From positions 29,702,252 through 29,762,251 of the forward strand of contig NC_087065.1 of the NCBI RefSeq assembly GCF_963678635.1: 60,000 nucleotides of DNA, written 5' to 3'. Below the pieces are notes generated by a model. It saw only the letters and a program-made list of their open reading frames with translations, had not been told where the DNA came from and ran no database searches. This stretch comes from Symsagittifera roscoffensis (lineage: Eukaryota; Xenacoelomorpha; Acoela; Convolutidae). Positions 20,596 through 31,932 of this stretch are shown one piece after another. Positions within the stretch are counted from its first letter, which is position 1, and the number at the start of each line of letters is the position of its first letter. A program made the translations under genes and the position numbers.

Positions 20596-21127
20596 TATAG
20601 CTTGGAAGGATATCTTTTTTGTATATACATTTTTGATTTGAGACTGATCAGTAATAAATGTTTCAAAAAAAAAGATATTTTTAAAGATATAGAAATTAGA
20701 AATATAGATGACTAACGGTAGTACATTTCAAATAAGGTAATATTACCTGATATGGAATAGGAGTAGGTGGTGAACCAAATATGGACGTTGCATAGATGCT
20801 AGAATTTTTATGAAAACAATTCAATGCAGATAAAAATCGTTTTCAACAAATAACTGGTGATGGCATTTGCTACGTGTCAAGCATATCCCACTTTTTATTC
20901 GGTTTAACATGCAAAATCTCTTCTTATCTCTGTCTCAGAAATTTTTAATGAAAAGTTCGTGGTCACCCAAGACTACTCTGTATCTAACCATTCATCGTTC
21001 TGCCCAGTGGAAAATTCCAAAATTCACTTAGTGTTAATCCGGTCATCACTCGATCAAATTTTGCAAGGATTAGATAAATATCATTTCACTTACTAAATTT
21101 TGTTGACTGTGATTATACTTTAAATAA

Positions 21128-21457
21128 ATGCAGATTTTTTGCAATATTATTTCATCAAGAGCTGAAGTTTTTGATCAATTGAATTGTCCTGTCGAACACA
21201 ACTTGAAATGTAGAATACCGGAAAAATTACCCAGTGTTGCGAAAAAACGTCTGCTTCGAAAACAAATCAAAAGACATTATCTCAGTTCTGCTCAGAAGCT
21301 TGCGTCTAACCGGACTTTTGAATCCGCTTTTTTGGAAAGGATTCGAAAAGTTCAAAAATTAAGTTATGAGTCTAATTTGTTAAAAATTGTTGATTGTTTC
21401 ATTGATGGTTATGTTTCTTTAAGTAGAGAGCGTGTCAATTTTTGTATCAAAAATTGA
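21128..21457 (+). CDS. small basic ORF of unknown function, copy C
   Basis: A 109-codon frame identical to copy B except at the second or third residue. The upstream possible exon around 20920-21080 and the acceptor-like AATGCAG are retained. Survival of the ORF in both B and C only reflects their recent duplication. Function unknown. Confidence 0.4.
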   Translation: MQIFCNIISSRAEVFDQLNCPVEHNLKCRIPEKLPSVAKKRLLRKQIKRHYLSSAQKLASNRTFESAFLERIRKVQKLSYESNLLKIVDCFIDGYVSLSRERVNFCIKN

Positions 21458-22426
21458 ATATTCGTTTATAAAAATCTTGTCGAAATTATTTTTTTTTCAA
21501 GTTAAAAATTTTTCCAACAAACAAGTCTGTTGTTTTTATTACGTGTGCAAAAATTAACTCGATTTGATTTTTTTGCGAATTGATTTTTTCAACAAATTAT
21601 TCAATTTTTTTAATCAATTTTTTTACAAGATGCAAAAATTGTTTTGGTTTAACAAGCGTGCAAAATTTTCATAAAATTTTTGTGTAAAAAGCAAGTTTTT
21701 CCATGGTTTTTTTTAGAAAACACCTGCAAAAACCTAACTTCTTTTTTCTTATGCATATGCGCAACTTTTGCTACAGAATTTCTAACAGAATTGCTAACAA
21801 AAAAGTTACAGAATTGCCAAAATTTTTTCATTATTGATGACTTTAAGTGCTATTCCCTATTTTAATACATTATTTTTTTATTATTTTTGATCAACATACA
21901 TGAAAAAATGACTTTTTTAATAATCAAGATTCGAACCAAAAAAAATTCATAAATTTTAATTTTCAACATGGAAGAAAATTGCTACAATTTTCTTCAAATA
22001 AAACTTAATGAAATTTTTCTGAAAATGCCATTTTTTTCGACATGTGCGCAGAAAACTTTTTGAAACTTTTTCCATGGTGCGGAAAGCTTTTGACATGAAT
22101 CCAAATGTTATGATGCAGTTATGATTTTCTTGAACTTGTGTGCGAAAATGTTGTGAAAATTTTTAGGAGATGTTAAAATTGATTGAATCTTTTTTTATCA
22201 TCATTACAATAAAACTTTGTAAAAACATTTACCAATTGCAAAATTAGTTTGAGTTTTAATCCGTGTGCAGAGTTTTTGAATAAACTTTTCTATGACCTTA
22301 TCTCTTTGTTCCTATCTCCTAAAAATAAAATTAATAGATGCAAAGAAAATTAATTTATTAAACACAAGACAACAACCAAATTATTAACGAATCAAAGAGC
22401 TGTCGAGCAGCTGAGTTCTCAAAATT
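21458..22426. other. AT-rich non-coding stretch (unit C)
   Basis: Nothing gene-like is visible. It matches 17515-18454 with small indels. The complementary frames 21649-21831 and 21680-21865 arise from simple AT-rich sequence. Confidence 0.7.
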
Positions 22427-22921
22427 TTACAAGTTCTCAATGGAGCGCAAAACTGGTCTTGCCTCCATCGCCGGTGGTTGTCTTGGTGGTTCGCTGACTG
22501 GAGTTCTTGGCTCAGAGAAACCCTCATCCTCTTCGACGGTTATTGGGTTCTCCGCAGATCCCTCTTCCCAAGGAAAGAGGAAATCGTCGACTGGTTGAGC
22601 CATATATCTAGAGTCGTCAAGAGTGTCAGGATTGTCATTCTTACAAGCTCAGACACTTCCTCCATCATTTGCATTGCTCCAAGTTGGTTCTCTGTGATGG
22701 GAACTTGTGTCATATGATGTTCGTTGAAACCCCTTCGCATCACTTCCACCATGTGCCATACTTAGATTGGGAGGTCCATTTCTCACTGATGTCACTGCTT
22801 CCCGTGTCACTGTTTCTCGCACTTTGGTTTGAACTAGATCAGGCGAAATTTCAACCGAGTACCAAGGTTGCTGTTTTGCCCTGAGAAGATCATTTGGAGG
22901 AATAAATTGAGTAAAAGACAC
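22427..22921 (-). pseudogene. acidic Polinton protein, copy C (in-frame TGA)
   Basis: From ATG 22921 the minus frame reads MSFTQFIPPNDLLRAKQQPW, then YSVEISPDLVQTKVRETVTR and FQRTSYDTSSHHREPTW, up to TGA at 22651-22649. It then continues in the same frame for 73 codons to TAA at 22429-22427 (ACKNDNPDTLDDSRYMAQPV, FLFPWEEGSAENPITVEEDE, PRQPPAMEARPVLRSIENL). The C-terminal half is acidic and Pro-rich. Reading may extend upstream of the ATG (NHLPLNCKSIVLF). Four copies share the TGA. It is the first gene of the late block next to the spacer. Family unknown; an early or regulatory protein is only a guess. Confidence 0.5.
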
Positions 22922-23644
22922 AGATTCAAAAAGAACGATTGATTTACAGTTGAGAGGGAGGTGGTTGATGGTAGTTAATTTGAAGTTAATTTGATTAGAG
23001 TTGAAAAAAGAGGTAGTTCACAGTAGTTAAGTTGAAAATAAAATGGTTTTTAGTTAAGAGAGTGGGGTACTTTCAACTCGAATGTGTGGGTTTAACCAAT
23101 CAGAATTGATTTTCCAGATTTGGTCTGTAGTCGTGTCCAATCATTTTTCTGCTTCCTTTTATGAAATTTTTATAAAAAAGATTTGTTTCCAATCGGAAAC
23201 AAAGTTCCTCTTTATGTACTTTTTACACATTTTCGTTTCCAATAACACAAATTGTTGATTTATCTTAGGTTGTTGTACCCAATCAAAAAAAATCACCTCT
23301 TAAGGACTTAGGTCTTCCAAATAAAGAAAAATATTCACAAAGGAAATTGCAAAAATGAATATTTTTTTTATTTTGATGTAGATTTGAGAGGATAGTTCAA
23401 AATTGATAATTTTTTCAAAGCAAATCTCTGGAATTCTTATTCCAAACCTGATCAAGCACGATTTTGAACTTTGAAAATCTTTAAAGAAACGAAGAATTAA
23501 AAAACTTTGCTGGGGAGTTTATACAAATTTGGGAATCGGTTAGGGAACAAAAAAATTCTTTGATATATTATCGTACGACATTTTGATTAATTTCAAATTT
23601 TCGAGAGTAAGTAAAATTTCTTTTCTTATCAGGTGTAATTCAGT
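22922..23644. other. Polinton spacer between minus genes and polymerase gene
   Basis: A non-coding spacer that recurs at 24977-25860 and, in part, at 31933-32510. It contains TGTGGGTTTAACCAATCAGA, several CCAATCA/CCAATCGGAAAC phrases, and TTACCTCTTAAGGACTTAGG. Inverted CCAAT-type boxes could serve divergent promoters, which is inference. Near 23640 it joins the polymerase reading directly, without the TGACGTCA block and zinc-finger start found in the other copies. Confidence 0.5.
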
Positions 23645-24433
23645 GCTTGTCATCAATTTCTGGTGGTTACGGAGATGAATATTGGGAAAAATAAGGTATT
23701 TAACTTCCAAATGTCCAAGTTAGATACTAAAATAACCAACGAGGAACTTAATGAAGTCTTCAACAAGCTCAATTCTGCCGCTATAATCAACATTACTTTG
23801 GGTTTTGTTCTTCAAAATATTGCGACTGGTGAATATCAATACTTCTACGCCCATAAAAACAACACTTTTTTTGAAAGATTCCACTTGTTTTGTACAAAAG
23901 AGGATTTGATAACAATCCAAGGAGAAGTAGAAGTATTTGATATTGTGAAACAATGTACCCAAGAACGCCAAAACACAAAATGGAGGTTCAAGCTGATCAC
24001 AAATGTGACAATTGTTGCTGCTTTGCTGAAAAACATTCCAATCGGATGTCCACACGCTGTCCTACACGAACGTTTACCTAAAAACCATTCTGTTAACTGT
24101 CTTTTATCTAACAAAGACAAAAAACCATACAAAGACCATTTATGTCTTTTCCGCGCGTTGTCCATGTGCATGAACGGACACAAGATTCTCGAATCTCGCA
24201 CTTCTAAATACTTTACAGAATTCATAACGAACTCTGGTAATGATCCTTAAAGTTTTCGTGGAGTTTCAGTAGAAGACTTACCTGTTGTTGAGGAAATTGT
24301 GGAAAGAAACATCTTTATATACAATTTCGATATCCAGCAAAGTGAATATGTAAGAGAATTAGCCCGTCGAAGTATTGAAAGATATGACAAAACAGTCAAA
24401 TTACTGAGATTCAACATTCATATCTTTCTTTAA
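23645..24433 (+). pseudogene. Polinton DNA polymerase B, N-terminal region, copy D
   Basis: The 195-codon frame from 23663 and its continuation match the start of the polymerase genes at 26.6 and 33.3 kb. VFNFQMSKLDTK is followed by LNSAAIINITLGFVLQ and FKLITNVTIVAALLKNIPIG. KDHLCLFRAL at 24134-24163 is an OTU-like D-x-x-C-L-F-R-A motif. After TAA 24248-24250 the same frame continues GVSVEDLPVVEEIVERNIFI and RELARRSIERYDKTVKLLRF to TAA near 24433. There the sequence switches abruptly to the acidic-protein gene. This copy has only one internal stop, fewer than the others. The N-terminal zinc finger and the whole polymerase core are missing. Confidence 0.7.
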
Positions 24434-24481
24434 AATTATTTACGAATCAAAGAGCTGTCGAGCAGCTGAGTTCTCAAAATT

Positions 24482-24976
24482 TTACAAGTTCTCAATGGAT
24501 CGCAAAGCTGGTCTTGCCTCCATCACCGGTGGTTGTCCTGGTGGTTTGCTGACTGGAGTTCTTGGCTCAGAGAACCCCTCATCCTCTTCGATGGTTACAC
24601 TGTTCTCTTCAGATCCCTCTTCCCAAGGAAAAAGGAAATCGTCGACTGGTTGAGCCACATATCTAGAGTCGTCAAGAGTGTCAGTGTTGTCATTCTCACA
24701 AGCTCAGACACTTCCTCCATCATTTGCATTGTTCCAAGTTCGTTCTCTGTGATGGGAACTTGTGTCATATGATGTTCGCTGAAATCCCTTAGCATCAATT
24801 CCAACATGTGCCATACTTGGATTGGGATGTCTAATTCTCGCTGATGTCACTGCTTCCCATGTCACTGTTTCTCGCACTTGGATTTGTACTAGATCAAACG
24901 AAATTTCAACCGAGTACCAAGGTTGCTGTTTTGCACTGTGAAGATCATTTTGAGCAAGATGTTGAGTAAAAGACAC
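24482..24976 (-). pseudogene. acidic Polinton protein, copy D (in-frame TGA)
   Basis: It is the same length as copy C (495 nt) and collinear with it: MSFTQHLAQNDLHSAKQQPW at the start, the shared TGA at 24704-24706, and IENL then TAA at 24482-24484. Several replacements relative to C make it an older duplicate. It follows a chimeric joint with polymerase DNA at about 24433 and is followed to the right by the usual spacer. Confidence 0.5.
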
Positions 24977-25892
24977 AGAGTAAAAAGAGCGATATATTTA
25001 CAGTTGAGAGGGAGGTGGTTGATGGCAAATAACTTGAAGTTGATTGGAATAGAGTTTAAAAAAAATAGGTAGTTCACGGTAATTAAGTTGAAAATAAAAT
25101 GATTTTTATTTAAGAGAGAGGGGTACCTTCAACTCGAATGTGTGGGTTTAACCAATCAGAATTGATTTTCCATATTTGGTCTGTATTTGTGTCCAATCAA
25201 ATTTCTGCTTCCTTTTATGGAATTTTTATATAAAAAGTGTGTCCAATCGGAAACAAAGTTCCTCTTAAGGTACTTTTTACACATTGTCGTTTCCAATCAC
25301 AAAAATTGTTGATTTATCTTAGGTTGTCGTACCCAATCAAAACAAATTACCTCTTAAGGACTTAAGTCTTCCAAATAAAGAAACATATAGAAAAAGGAAA
25401 TTGCAAAAATGACTGACTAAAAGTTGTTTGCTTTAAAAAAAAGAAAAATCGCCGAAATGAATAACACAAGAAAAAAATATAACAAGTATTATCTGAAGTC
25501 AATTGAATTTTTTGTATATAAATGATGAGAAAATGTTGATTTTTGAGTAGATATTCAGATTTTTTGATTTTGATGTGGATTTGAGAGAATAGCTCGAAAT
25601 TGATGAATTTTTCAAAGCAAATCTCTGGAAATTTCATTCCAAAACTGATCATGCAGAATTTTGAACTTTGAAAATCTTTAAAGAAATGAAGAATTAAAGG
25701 AATTTGCGGGGAGTTTTTACGAATTTGGGAATCGGTTAAGGAATCAAAAGAATCTTTGATATTTTATCGTACGATATTTTGATTAATTTCAAATTTTCGA
25801 GATTAAATAAAATTTCTTTTCTAATCAAGAGTTATTCAGCAGTAAGTTAATATCTTTGCTATTCAGTACTAGGTTCGAAAGTAAACATAATT

Positions 25893-26018
25893 ATTACTAT
25901 AGTATATATATATATATATATATTATATATATTACTATAGTTACTATATATATATATATATATATATAAATATTGATATAATTTTTATTTATTAAAATAT
26001 ATATTTATTACATATATT
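25893..26018. repeat. (TA)n-rich microsatellite, unit E
   Basis: TATATA runs interrupted by TTACTATAGT, directly upstream of the TGACGTCA block. The same block in unit F has a longer pure TA run, so the length is variable between copies. Confidence 0.95.
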
Positions 26019-26029
26019 ATATTACGTGG

Positions 26030-26110
26030 TGACGTCACTTCTATTTATAGAGTGACGTCCTTACCATAGAAGAAAAATTCGTTTGCGATGACGTCATTGT
26101 TAGTATAATA
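26030..26110 (+). promoter_or_regulatory. TGACGTCA promoter block, unit E
   Basis: Perfect TGACGTCA palindromes lie at 26030-26037 and 26089-26096, with a TGACGTCC variant at 26053. They sit in one and a half units of the 60-bp repeat seen at 18838-19095. The polymerase ATG follows at 26293. A CREB/ATF-type control of the polymerase gene is inferred. Confidence 0.65.
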
Positions 26111-26292
26111 CGCTTATTTTTTGGGTTAAATCATTAGTTTTGTTCGCCAATCAGAAACAGTCAATTTGTTTTTATTTCAAGTTTTACAATTCGTTGCTTT
26201 GCGTAAAAAAAGTAAGTTTTTTTATTCAATTGTTGCTTTAAAATTTGGAACATTTCTTAGGACCCAGTTTAGTTTTTTCCAATTTTTAAATA

Positions 26293-29200
26293 ATGCCTGC
26301 CATTGAGCGAAACGAGAAAGTTAAATGTGAGGACTGTGGTCAGGAATACAGGAGAGCTGATGCTGCAAGACATCGCAAGAGATGTGAAAAGCAGGTGGAA
26401 CATAGGGGTCCAAACTGTCCTTTTTAAAAGAAGAACAAACAAGAGATGGTCTATCATGTCGCCAAGAAGCATGCTCAACCAAGTTTGAAGCAGTCGATGG
26501 TTTGTTCTTCTTCTTAACAAGAGTTTTCAAGCTACTACTCTCTCCAACAACATCGGAGACAGGAACAAGGAGCTAAGCAACGAAAACCTAGTGACACTGT
26601 AGCGGACTTGAACAAGTTTGTGGAGGAAAAAGGAGAGGATGGTGAAAAACTGAAGAAGGAACTTAGTGCTTCTCATCAATTTCTGATGGATACGGAGATG
26701 AAGGTTGGAAGACTTAAGGTATTTAACTTCCAAATGTCCAATTTAGATACTAAAAAAACCAACAAAAAACTTGATGAAGTCTTCAACAAGCTCAATTCTG
26801 CCGCTAAAATCAACATTGCTTTGGGTTTTGTTCTTCGAAATTTTGCAAATGATGAATATCGATACTTCTACGTCCATAAAAACAACAATTTTTTTAAAGG
26901 ATCCCACCCACTGTGTACGATAGCGGATTTGATAATAATCCAAGGAAAAGTGGAAGAGTTTGTTAATGTGGAACAATGTACCCAAGACCGCCAAAACTCA
27001 AAATGGAGGTTGAAGTTGATCACAAATGTGACAATTTTTGTTGCTTTGCTGAAAAACATTCCAATGGGATGTCCACACTCTGTCCCACCCGAACATTTAC
27101 TGAAAAACCATTCTGTTAACTGTCTTTTATCTAAAAAAGACAAAGAACCATACAAAGACCATTTATGTCTTTTCCGCGCGTTGACCATGTGCATGAACGG
27201 ACACAATTATCTTGACTCTAACACTTCTAGATACTTTACAGAACTCATAACAAACTCTGGTTATGATCCTTAAAATTTCAAGGAGTTTCAGTAGAAGACT
27301 TACAGCTTGTTGAGGAAGTTGTGCAAAGAAACATCTAAATATACGATTTCTCCTACATATATTCAAGAAGGTGAATATGAAGGAGAATTAGCTCGACGAA
27401 GTATTGGAAGATTTGATAGAACAGTCAAATTACTGAGATTCAACAATCATATCGTTCTCACAAATGATATTGATTCTTTCTTCAAGAGCTTCCGTGTCCT
27501 AGTTGTGACACTTTCTTCAGAATATCTTAGTTTCTCAGCGAACATCTTCAGAGAAGCAAGGATCGAGTGAGACATGTTTACCGACGTGTATGAATGTGTA
27601 TGAGCTTCGAGAAAACAAACTTTTTAATAAACTAAAAATTTTCAATTTTGAGCCGATTTGTGTTCCTGCAGAAGAACTAAAAGAGACGCAAACTACAACC
27701 TGGATTGGAAAACATGTTCCAGTTTCAGTCTCTATATCATCGAATTTGATTGAGGAACCCATCTTTTTGTACAAAAAGAATCCACATAAGTTGAGTATTG
27801 ATTTTGTAACCAACCTCGAGCTGTTGGCTAAAAAAACGTAAGCTAGAGATGAGAAAAAAAAATTTCAAGATCTTGGAGTAGCTGGAGTAGATGAAAAAAA
27901 GAAAAAGACCTCTGATCAGCTAAACGAACGTGTTAAAAACTATTCAACTAACCAATTTGAGTACGAAGACGAATGCATTGAAGATTTGGCAGAAGCAGAT
28001 TTGTCAAAACAATTCTTGCGAATTCAGAAAAGTCAACTCATCGATTTGAAACAACATCTGGAGAGAAAAATAAAATACTTTAGCTGTTTTTGGATTTAAC
28101 AGCGGTAGATATGAATTGAATTTGATCAAGTCAGATTCAATCCCTTATTTTATTCGCGATAAAGAACGAGAAACAGCAAACATCAAAAAAGCGAACGATT
28201 TTTTTATCTTTCAAGTTTGAAGCTGTACAATTTCATGAAATCTCTGGGTGGAGAACTACTCTGGACTCTTTTCTCAAAGTCTATAAAGCTTGCAAAACAA
28301 AAGCATTCTTTCCATATGGGTGGTTTGATAACCCAGACAAACTTGATTTTCACAATTTACCACCGTATGAAGCATTTTTCAGTAAACTTAGAAACAACAA
28401 TCCTCTAGACGAAGACTTTATTGATTATGAGAAGGGTGGCGAGCAGCAAGCACTAAAGAGTTTCAAATCAAGACTGTGCCTACATCTTGTTTAGATAAGT
28501 ACAATTACTTACAAGATACTTGGCAGAAAAATGGAATGACTGTTTTCGAAGGCTTTTTGCAGTGTTACAACAACAAGGATTTTTATAAAGATGAAAAACC
28601 TCTATCAGGAGTTGTAGCAGAAACAATGAATCTTTGGGTAATTCATCCTATGGATATCAGATCATTTGATAGATCCAGGCATAAAATCACAAAAGATCTG
28701 AACGATGAAAAAACTCGAAAGGCAATCAATTAGCCCTTATTCAAAAGACTGAATACAGTTGATAAAGATTTGTATGAGTTGGAGTTGTCGAAATCAACCA
28801 TTGAACACAGGATCCATCATTGTTGGATTTTTCATACTGCAGTATGCCAAATTCAGAATGTTGGAGCTCTACTATAACTTTTTCGACAAATTCTGTGATG
28901 TAAAAAATTTGAAGAGTTGGAGCACAGACTCACTTTACTTAGCACTTGCTGAAGAAAATTATATGACTGTATCCAGCCAAATGAGAGAGCGATTTGAGAA
29001 AAAATGTAGGAAAATGACTGTAGATACTCTTTCAAGGCGGATGCAAAATCCAATTTCTTCCCTCGAACGTGTTGCAGTACCCATAAAAAGCATGATAAAC
29101 GGGAGCAAGGACTTTTCAAAGAGGAACTTTTTTACTGATGTGACATCAAGCCAGATAAATTCAATTTCAGTAGTAAAGGTTTGAACAAACCAGTACTAAA

Positions 29201-29333
29201 TTTTCTGGAGAAGACCCCGGTCGAAAACAGCAAAGTGCTCGATGAAGCAATCAACCTAACATCTACAAATGAAGGATTCAGAACCGTAATGGGACATTTG
29301 ACCAGAATGGACAAAAGTGCAAACTCAAATTGA
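26293..29333 (+). pseudogene. Polinton protein-primed DNA polymerase B, copy E
   Basis: pPolB copies the linear element DNA. From ATG 26293: a C2HC finger (CEDCGQEYRRADAARHRKRC), then TAA stops at 26425 and 26515 in an otherwise open frame; VFNFQMSNLDTK from 26719; an OTU-like motif KDHLCLFRAL at 27154-27183; TAA 27271; frameshift; GEYEGELARRSIGRFDRTVK; a second finger start CPSC at 27495-27506 in another frame. Exo I reads NFE (27644-27652) where DxE is expected. Exo II-like FNSGRYELNLIK lies near 28099. Polymerase motif A is missing through an internal deletion before 28600. Motif B NSSYG (28640-28654) is one frame off. Motif C reads STDSLY (28921-28938), so the first catalytic Asp is lost. 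Thumb-like sequence ends at a TGA near 29333. It is clearly dead. Confidence 0.82.
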
Positions 29334-29439
29334 TGGCCGCTGACCTTGAGAATTGGCAGTTTTAGTAGATTAGCGATGTTATTTGAACGATTAGGCAAAC
29401 TGTGAAGGTCAAGATATTCTGGTATTTTGAATTTTTAAA

Positions 29440-31932
29440 ATTTTGAATGATGACGTCATATTTCTAAAAAACGACGAAATGGCCATTTTTAGAAGTAAAA
29501 CAAAAAAGAAACACAACAAGAACGATAGTTGCCAGAGAAACAACGACGGGAAATAGAAAAATGCAACAGATTGTTACAAAATCTTCCACGTTAACGGTGA
29601 AGGGTGGTAGAATTGTGAATTCAGCCTTTCGGAGAGGAAATAAGGGTGTTATTTCCCCGGATTCAGGAATCCGGAGGGGTCTTGAGACTTGAACTTAAAC
29701 TAATTTATACGAACTTCTAGCTTCCTAGTCATGCCCTGAATTGAATACAAATAACATCTCGATTCAATTTCTGTTTATGAGAAGCTAGGAGTTGAGGGAA
29801 AGTGTTGATCCATCTTCGATGGAGATGATGATTTTTATCTACTGAACAAAAACAATCGTAATATAATAAGTAGTAGTAGCCCTGCTTTTAGGAGTGACTT
29901 CGTGGTCTGGGGATACTGTGACCCAGCCATGAGCTCACTAATTTTGCATGTAAGTAAGTTAAATTGAGCGTTCTGGTCGAAGCCGGAGAACAGTAACGTT
30001 TTTGTCGACCTGATGTTGAAACGACCCCCAAATAAACTGGCTTTGGGGGACGGTGAAAATTATGTAGAGCTTTGTTTAGACGCTGGCCAGTCGTTTTATA
30101 GCTTAGCCTTATTTTCCGTCGATATGTACTTCCGGGCGAATGTTACATAGATGTTTTTATGGCGCTCCTGTGTGTTACTCTTTTTTAACATCATGACCGG
30201 CAGAACCGTTAACGAGCACTCCGCGCCGAGCGGATGCTCAAAATAACGCCCTTAATAGGCCCTAACCGCCGGGGCGGAAGGGTAGTTCGGAACGCGGAAG
30301 CCTTCTGGATTCCCCTGAATAGCTTTTTAACCTAGTTAAGACTGAAAATGCACGTTCCAGGAAAGGTGGGAGGATCAGCCGTCCCCTCGTTCCCTGAGAG
30401 GTTTGTGACAGTACCCAAGAAAAATAAAAAACAAAAAAATAACCGAAAAACCAAAAACAGTAAAAAAGCATAAAATCACTAAAAATCATCCCCCCAGACG
30501 AGATGTGATCCGACCCTCCGGTTTGTTGTTGTAAGATATAATGTTGTTACAGGCTTTTATATCAGTCAGGATCATTTACGATCATTTTTGTGGCCCGTTT
30601 GTGAGGCTTGTACTGTAGGGTTAATTGAGTATTTAAGCACGTTAATGCTAATTCGCGCTCAATCCGGAGGGTCTCGGGATTAGTGAAGAAGACTGATCCG
30701 GCAAGCAGCTCAAGGAGTGACAAGAAGGGGCTCAACAACAACAACAATCGACTGTTGGTATCGTTAGTAATTTTTGTATCCCTTTTGGTACAAAAAGTAA
30801 GATAGTAATCTGTGGGGGGCTCGACAGTGCTCGACAGTCGGATATTGATTAAGCCCGGATGGGTATAGTATTACTAATATTTTTTTGTCTATAGAGCCCT
30901 TATAAAGACTCCTATATCGTTTCTCAGTGAGAAACACAATAAGCTGACCGGTTTTTAGGGTCAAAATAGCGATAATTTGACCCCCCAATCAAGTCGCGAT
31001 TTTTGAGAAATCGATTTTTTTTTAAACGGAAAAAAGCGCTAAATTAATGAGTTACATTGTAACTGTACTAGTATATAAGGTAGAACCGGTTGAGTTTAGT
31101 TCAGAAGTGGTTGGAACTATTTGGGTACCAAAAACCGAACATCAGTGAATTTTGAAAAAAAAAAACGAAACTTTATAGAATAACATTTTTTTTTGAAATT
31201 TGTGAGTTAGGACAGTAAAATTGTTGTTCGGTTAACGTCCACTAGTGAACCAACAGGTTTTAAAACCCGTTTGCCGATAAACTTCCGGGTTACAGAGAGA
31301 TCGAAATTAACGTGTTTGATTTAGAGGATTCATCAATCCGGAGGGGTCCAAATAAAATAGCTTTACGCAAATTTTTTCAGCTAGAGCGTACTAGATCGGG
31401 TTTTGCATTGAACTAGAAGAGTACAGGCCTTTTGAGCTCGGATCAATAATTTTTAGATCGGAAAGAACAGAATTGCGAAAAAAGTTAGACGGAATCTATA
31501 AGAGAGAAGTTTTTTGACTTTAGAAAAAAGACATTGGTTAATAACTTAGGAACTACTGGACAGATCTAGTTGATCTTGGTACCATTAGATCAAAAATTAA
31601 GTAAGCTTACTCATAAAAACATCTATTTTTCAAAAAAGTAAGCGTGAAATTTTTTAAAGATTTTTTTAGCAAATTCACTCATTCGGGAAGGTAGACCCTT
31701 CACGTTTTATAATTTTTTTGGAAAGCCCTTACACCCGTACCAAAGGGTAGTAACGGTTGAATAGGACAATTTTACGCTGTTCTAGACAAAAAGGGAAGGC
31801 TAAGGGCACCAGAAAACCTTAGTCAAGTCGAAACTAGGCTAGCGATAAGACCCTTCACCGTTAGGGTGAATCGTCAAATAAGAGGCTTAACTTCAATCCG
31901 GAAAGGGTCTTGGGAAAGACGAAACACCGTAA
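29440..31932. repeat. 2.4-kb non-coding repeat with CCGGAGGGGTC motifs, unit E
   Basis: This is unidentified DNA between the polymerase end and the unit joint. Phrases such as AATCCGGAGGGGTC (near 29668 and 31335) and AATCCGGAAAGGGTC (near 31893) recur. TAACGGTGAAGGGT at about 29593 and its reverse complement at about 31851 form an inverted repeat near both ends, so this may be a separate transposon inserted behind the polymerase. A TGACGTCA lies at 29451. No ORF above about 75 codons looks real. A hairpin is described separately. Confidence 0.55.
29712..29793. repeat. two-step hairpin (inverted repeat)
   Basis: The outer arm AACTTCTAGCTTC (29712-29724) pairs with GAAGCTAGGAGTT (29781-29793) at 12 of 13 positions. 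The inner arm GAATTGAAT (29738-29746) pairs with ATTCAATT (29762-29769). The same structure is kept in unit F near 36372-36455. Confidence 0.7.

Larger units (their letters stand above)
19397..23060. repeat. tandem unit C (~3.66 kb to the spacer)
   Basis: This is a direct repeat of unit B, with the same basic/beta protein, plus ORF, AT-rich stretch and acidic protein. It differs in keeping the full acidic-protein gene and the following spacer. Identity to unit B is very high (about one difference per 50-100 bases by eye), including the shared stops. Confidence 0.85.
25286..31932. repeat. tandem unit E (~6.65 kb)
   Basis: The unit holds spacer, AT microsatellite, TGACGTCA block, polymerase pseudogene and a 2.4-kb non-coding repeat. 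It is directly followed by unit F with an offset of 6647-6669 bp. The joint is at CGAAACACC|GTAAG|TCGTTTCCAA near 31930. Identity to F is very high. Confidence 0.9.

Noticed and set aside
22649-22651. TGA as selenocysteine or reassigned codon
   Set aside because: Other genes of the same element also share TAG and TAA stops and carry frameshifts, so shared decay explains it more simply; no SECIS-like element was identified.
27271-27273. Alternative genetic code reading TAA as sense in the polymerase
   Set aside because: The same gene has frameshifts, a core deletion and lost catalytic residues, and the host gene uses TGA as its stop.
30262-30489. Minus ORFs in the 2.4-kb repeat (also 36933-37226 and 30764-30988)
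   Set aside because: Composition is arbitrary, the frame differs between the two near-identical units and no motif is visible.
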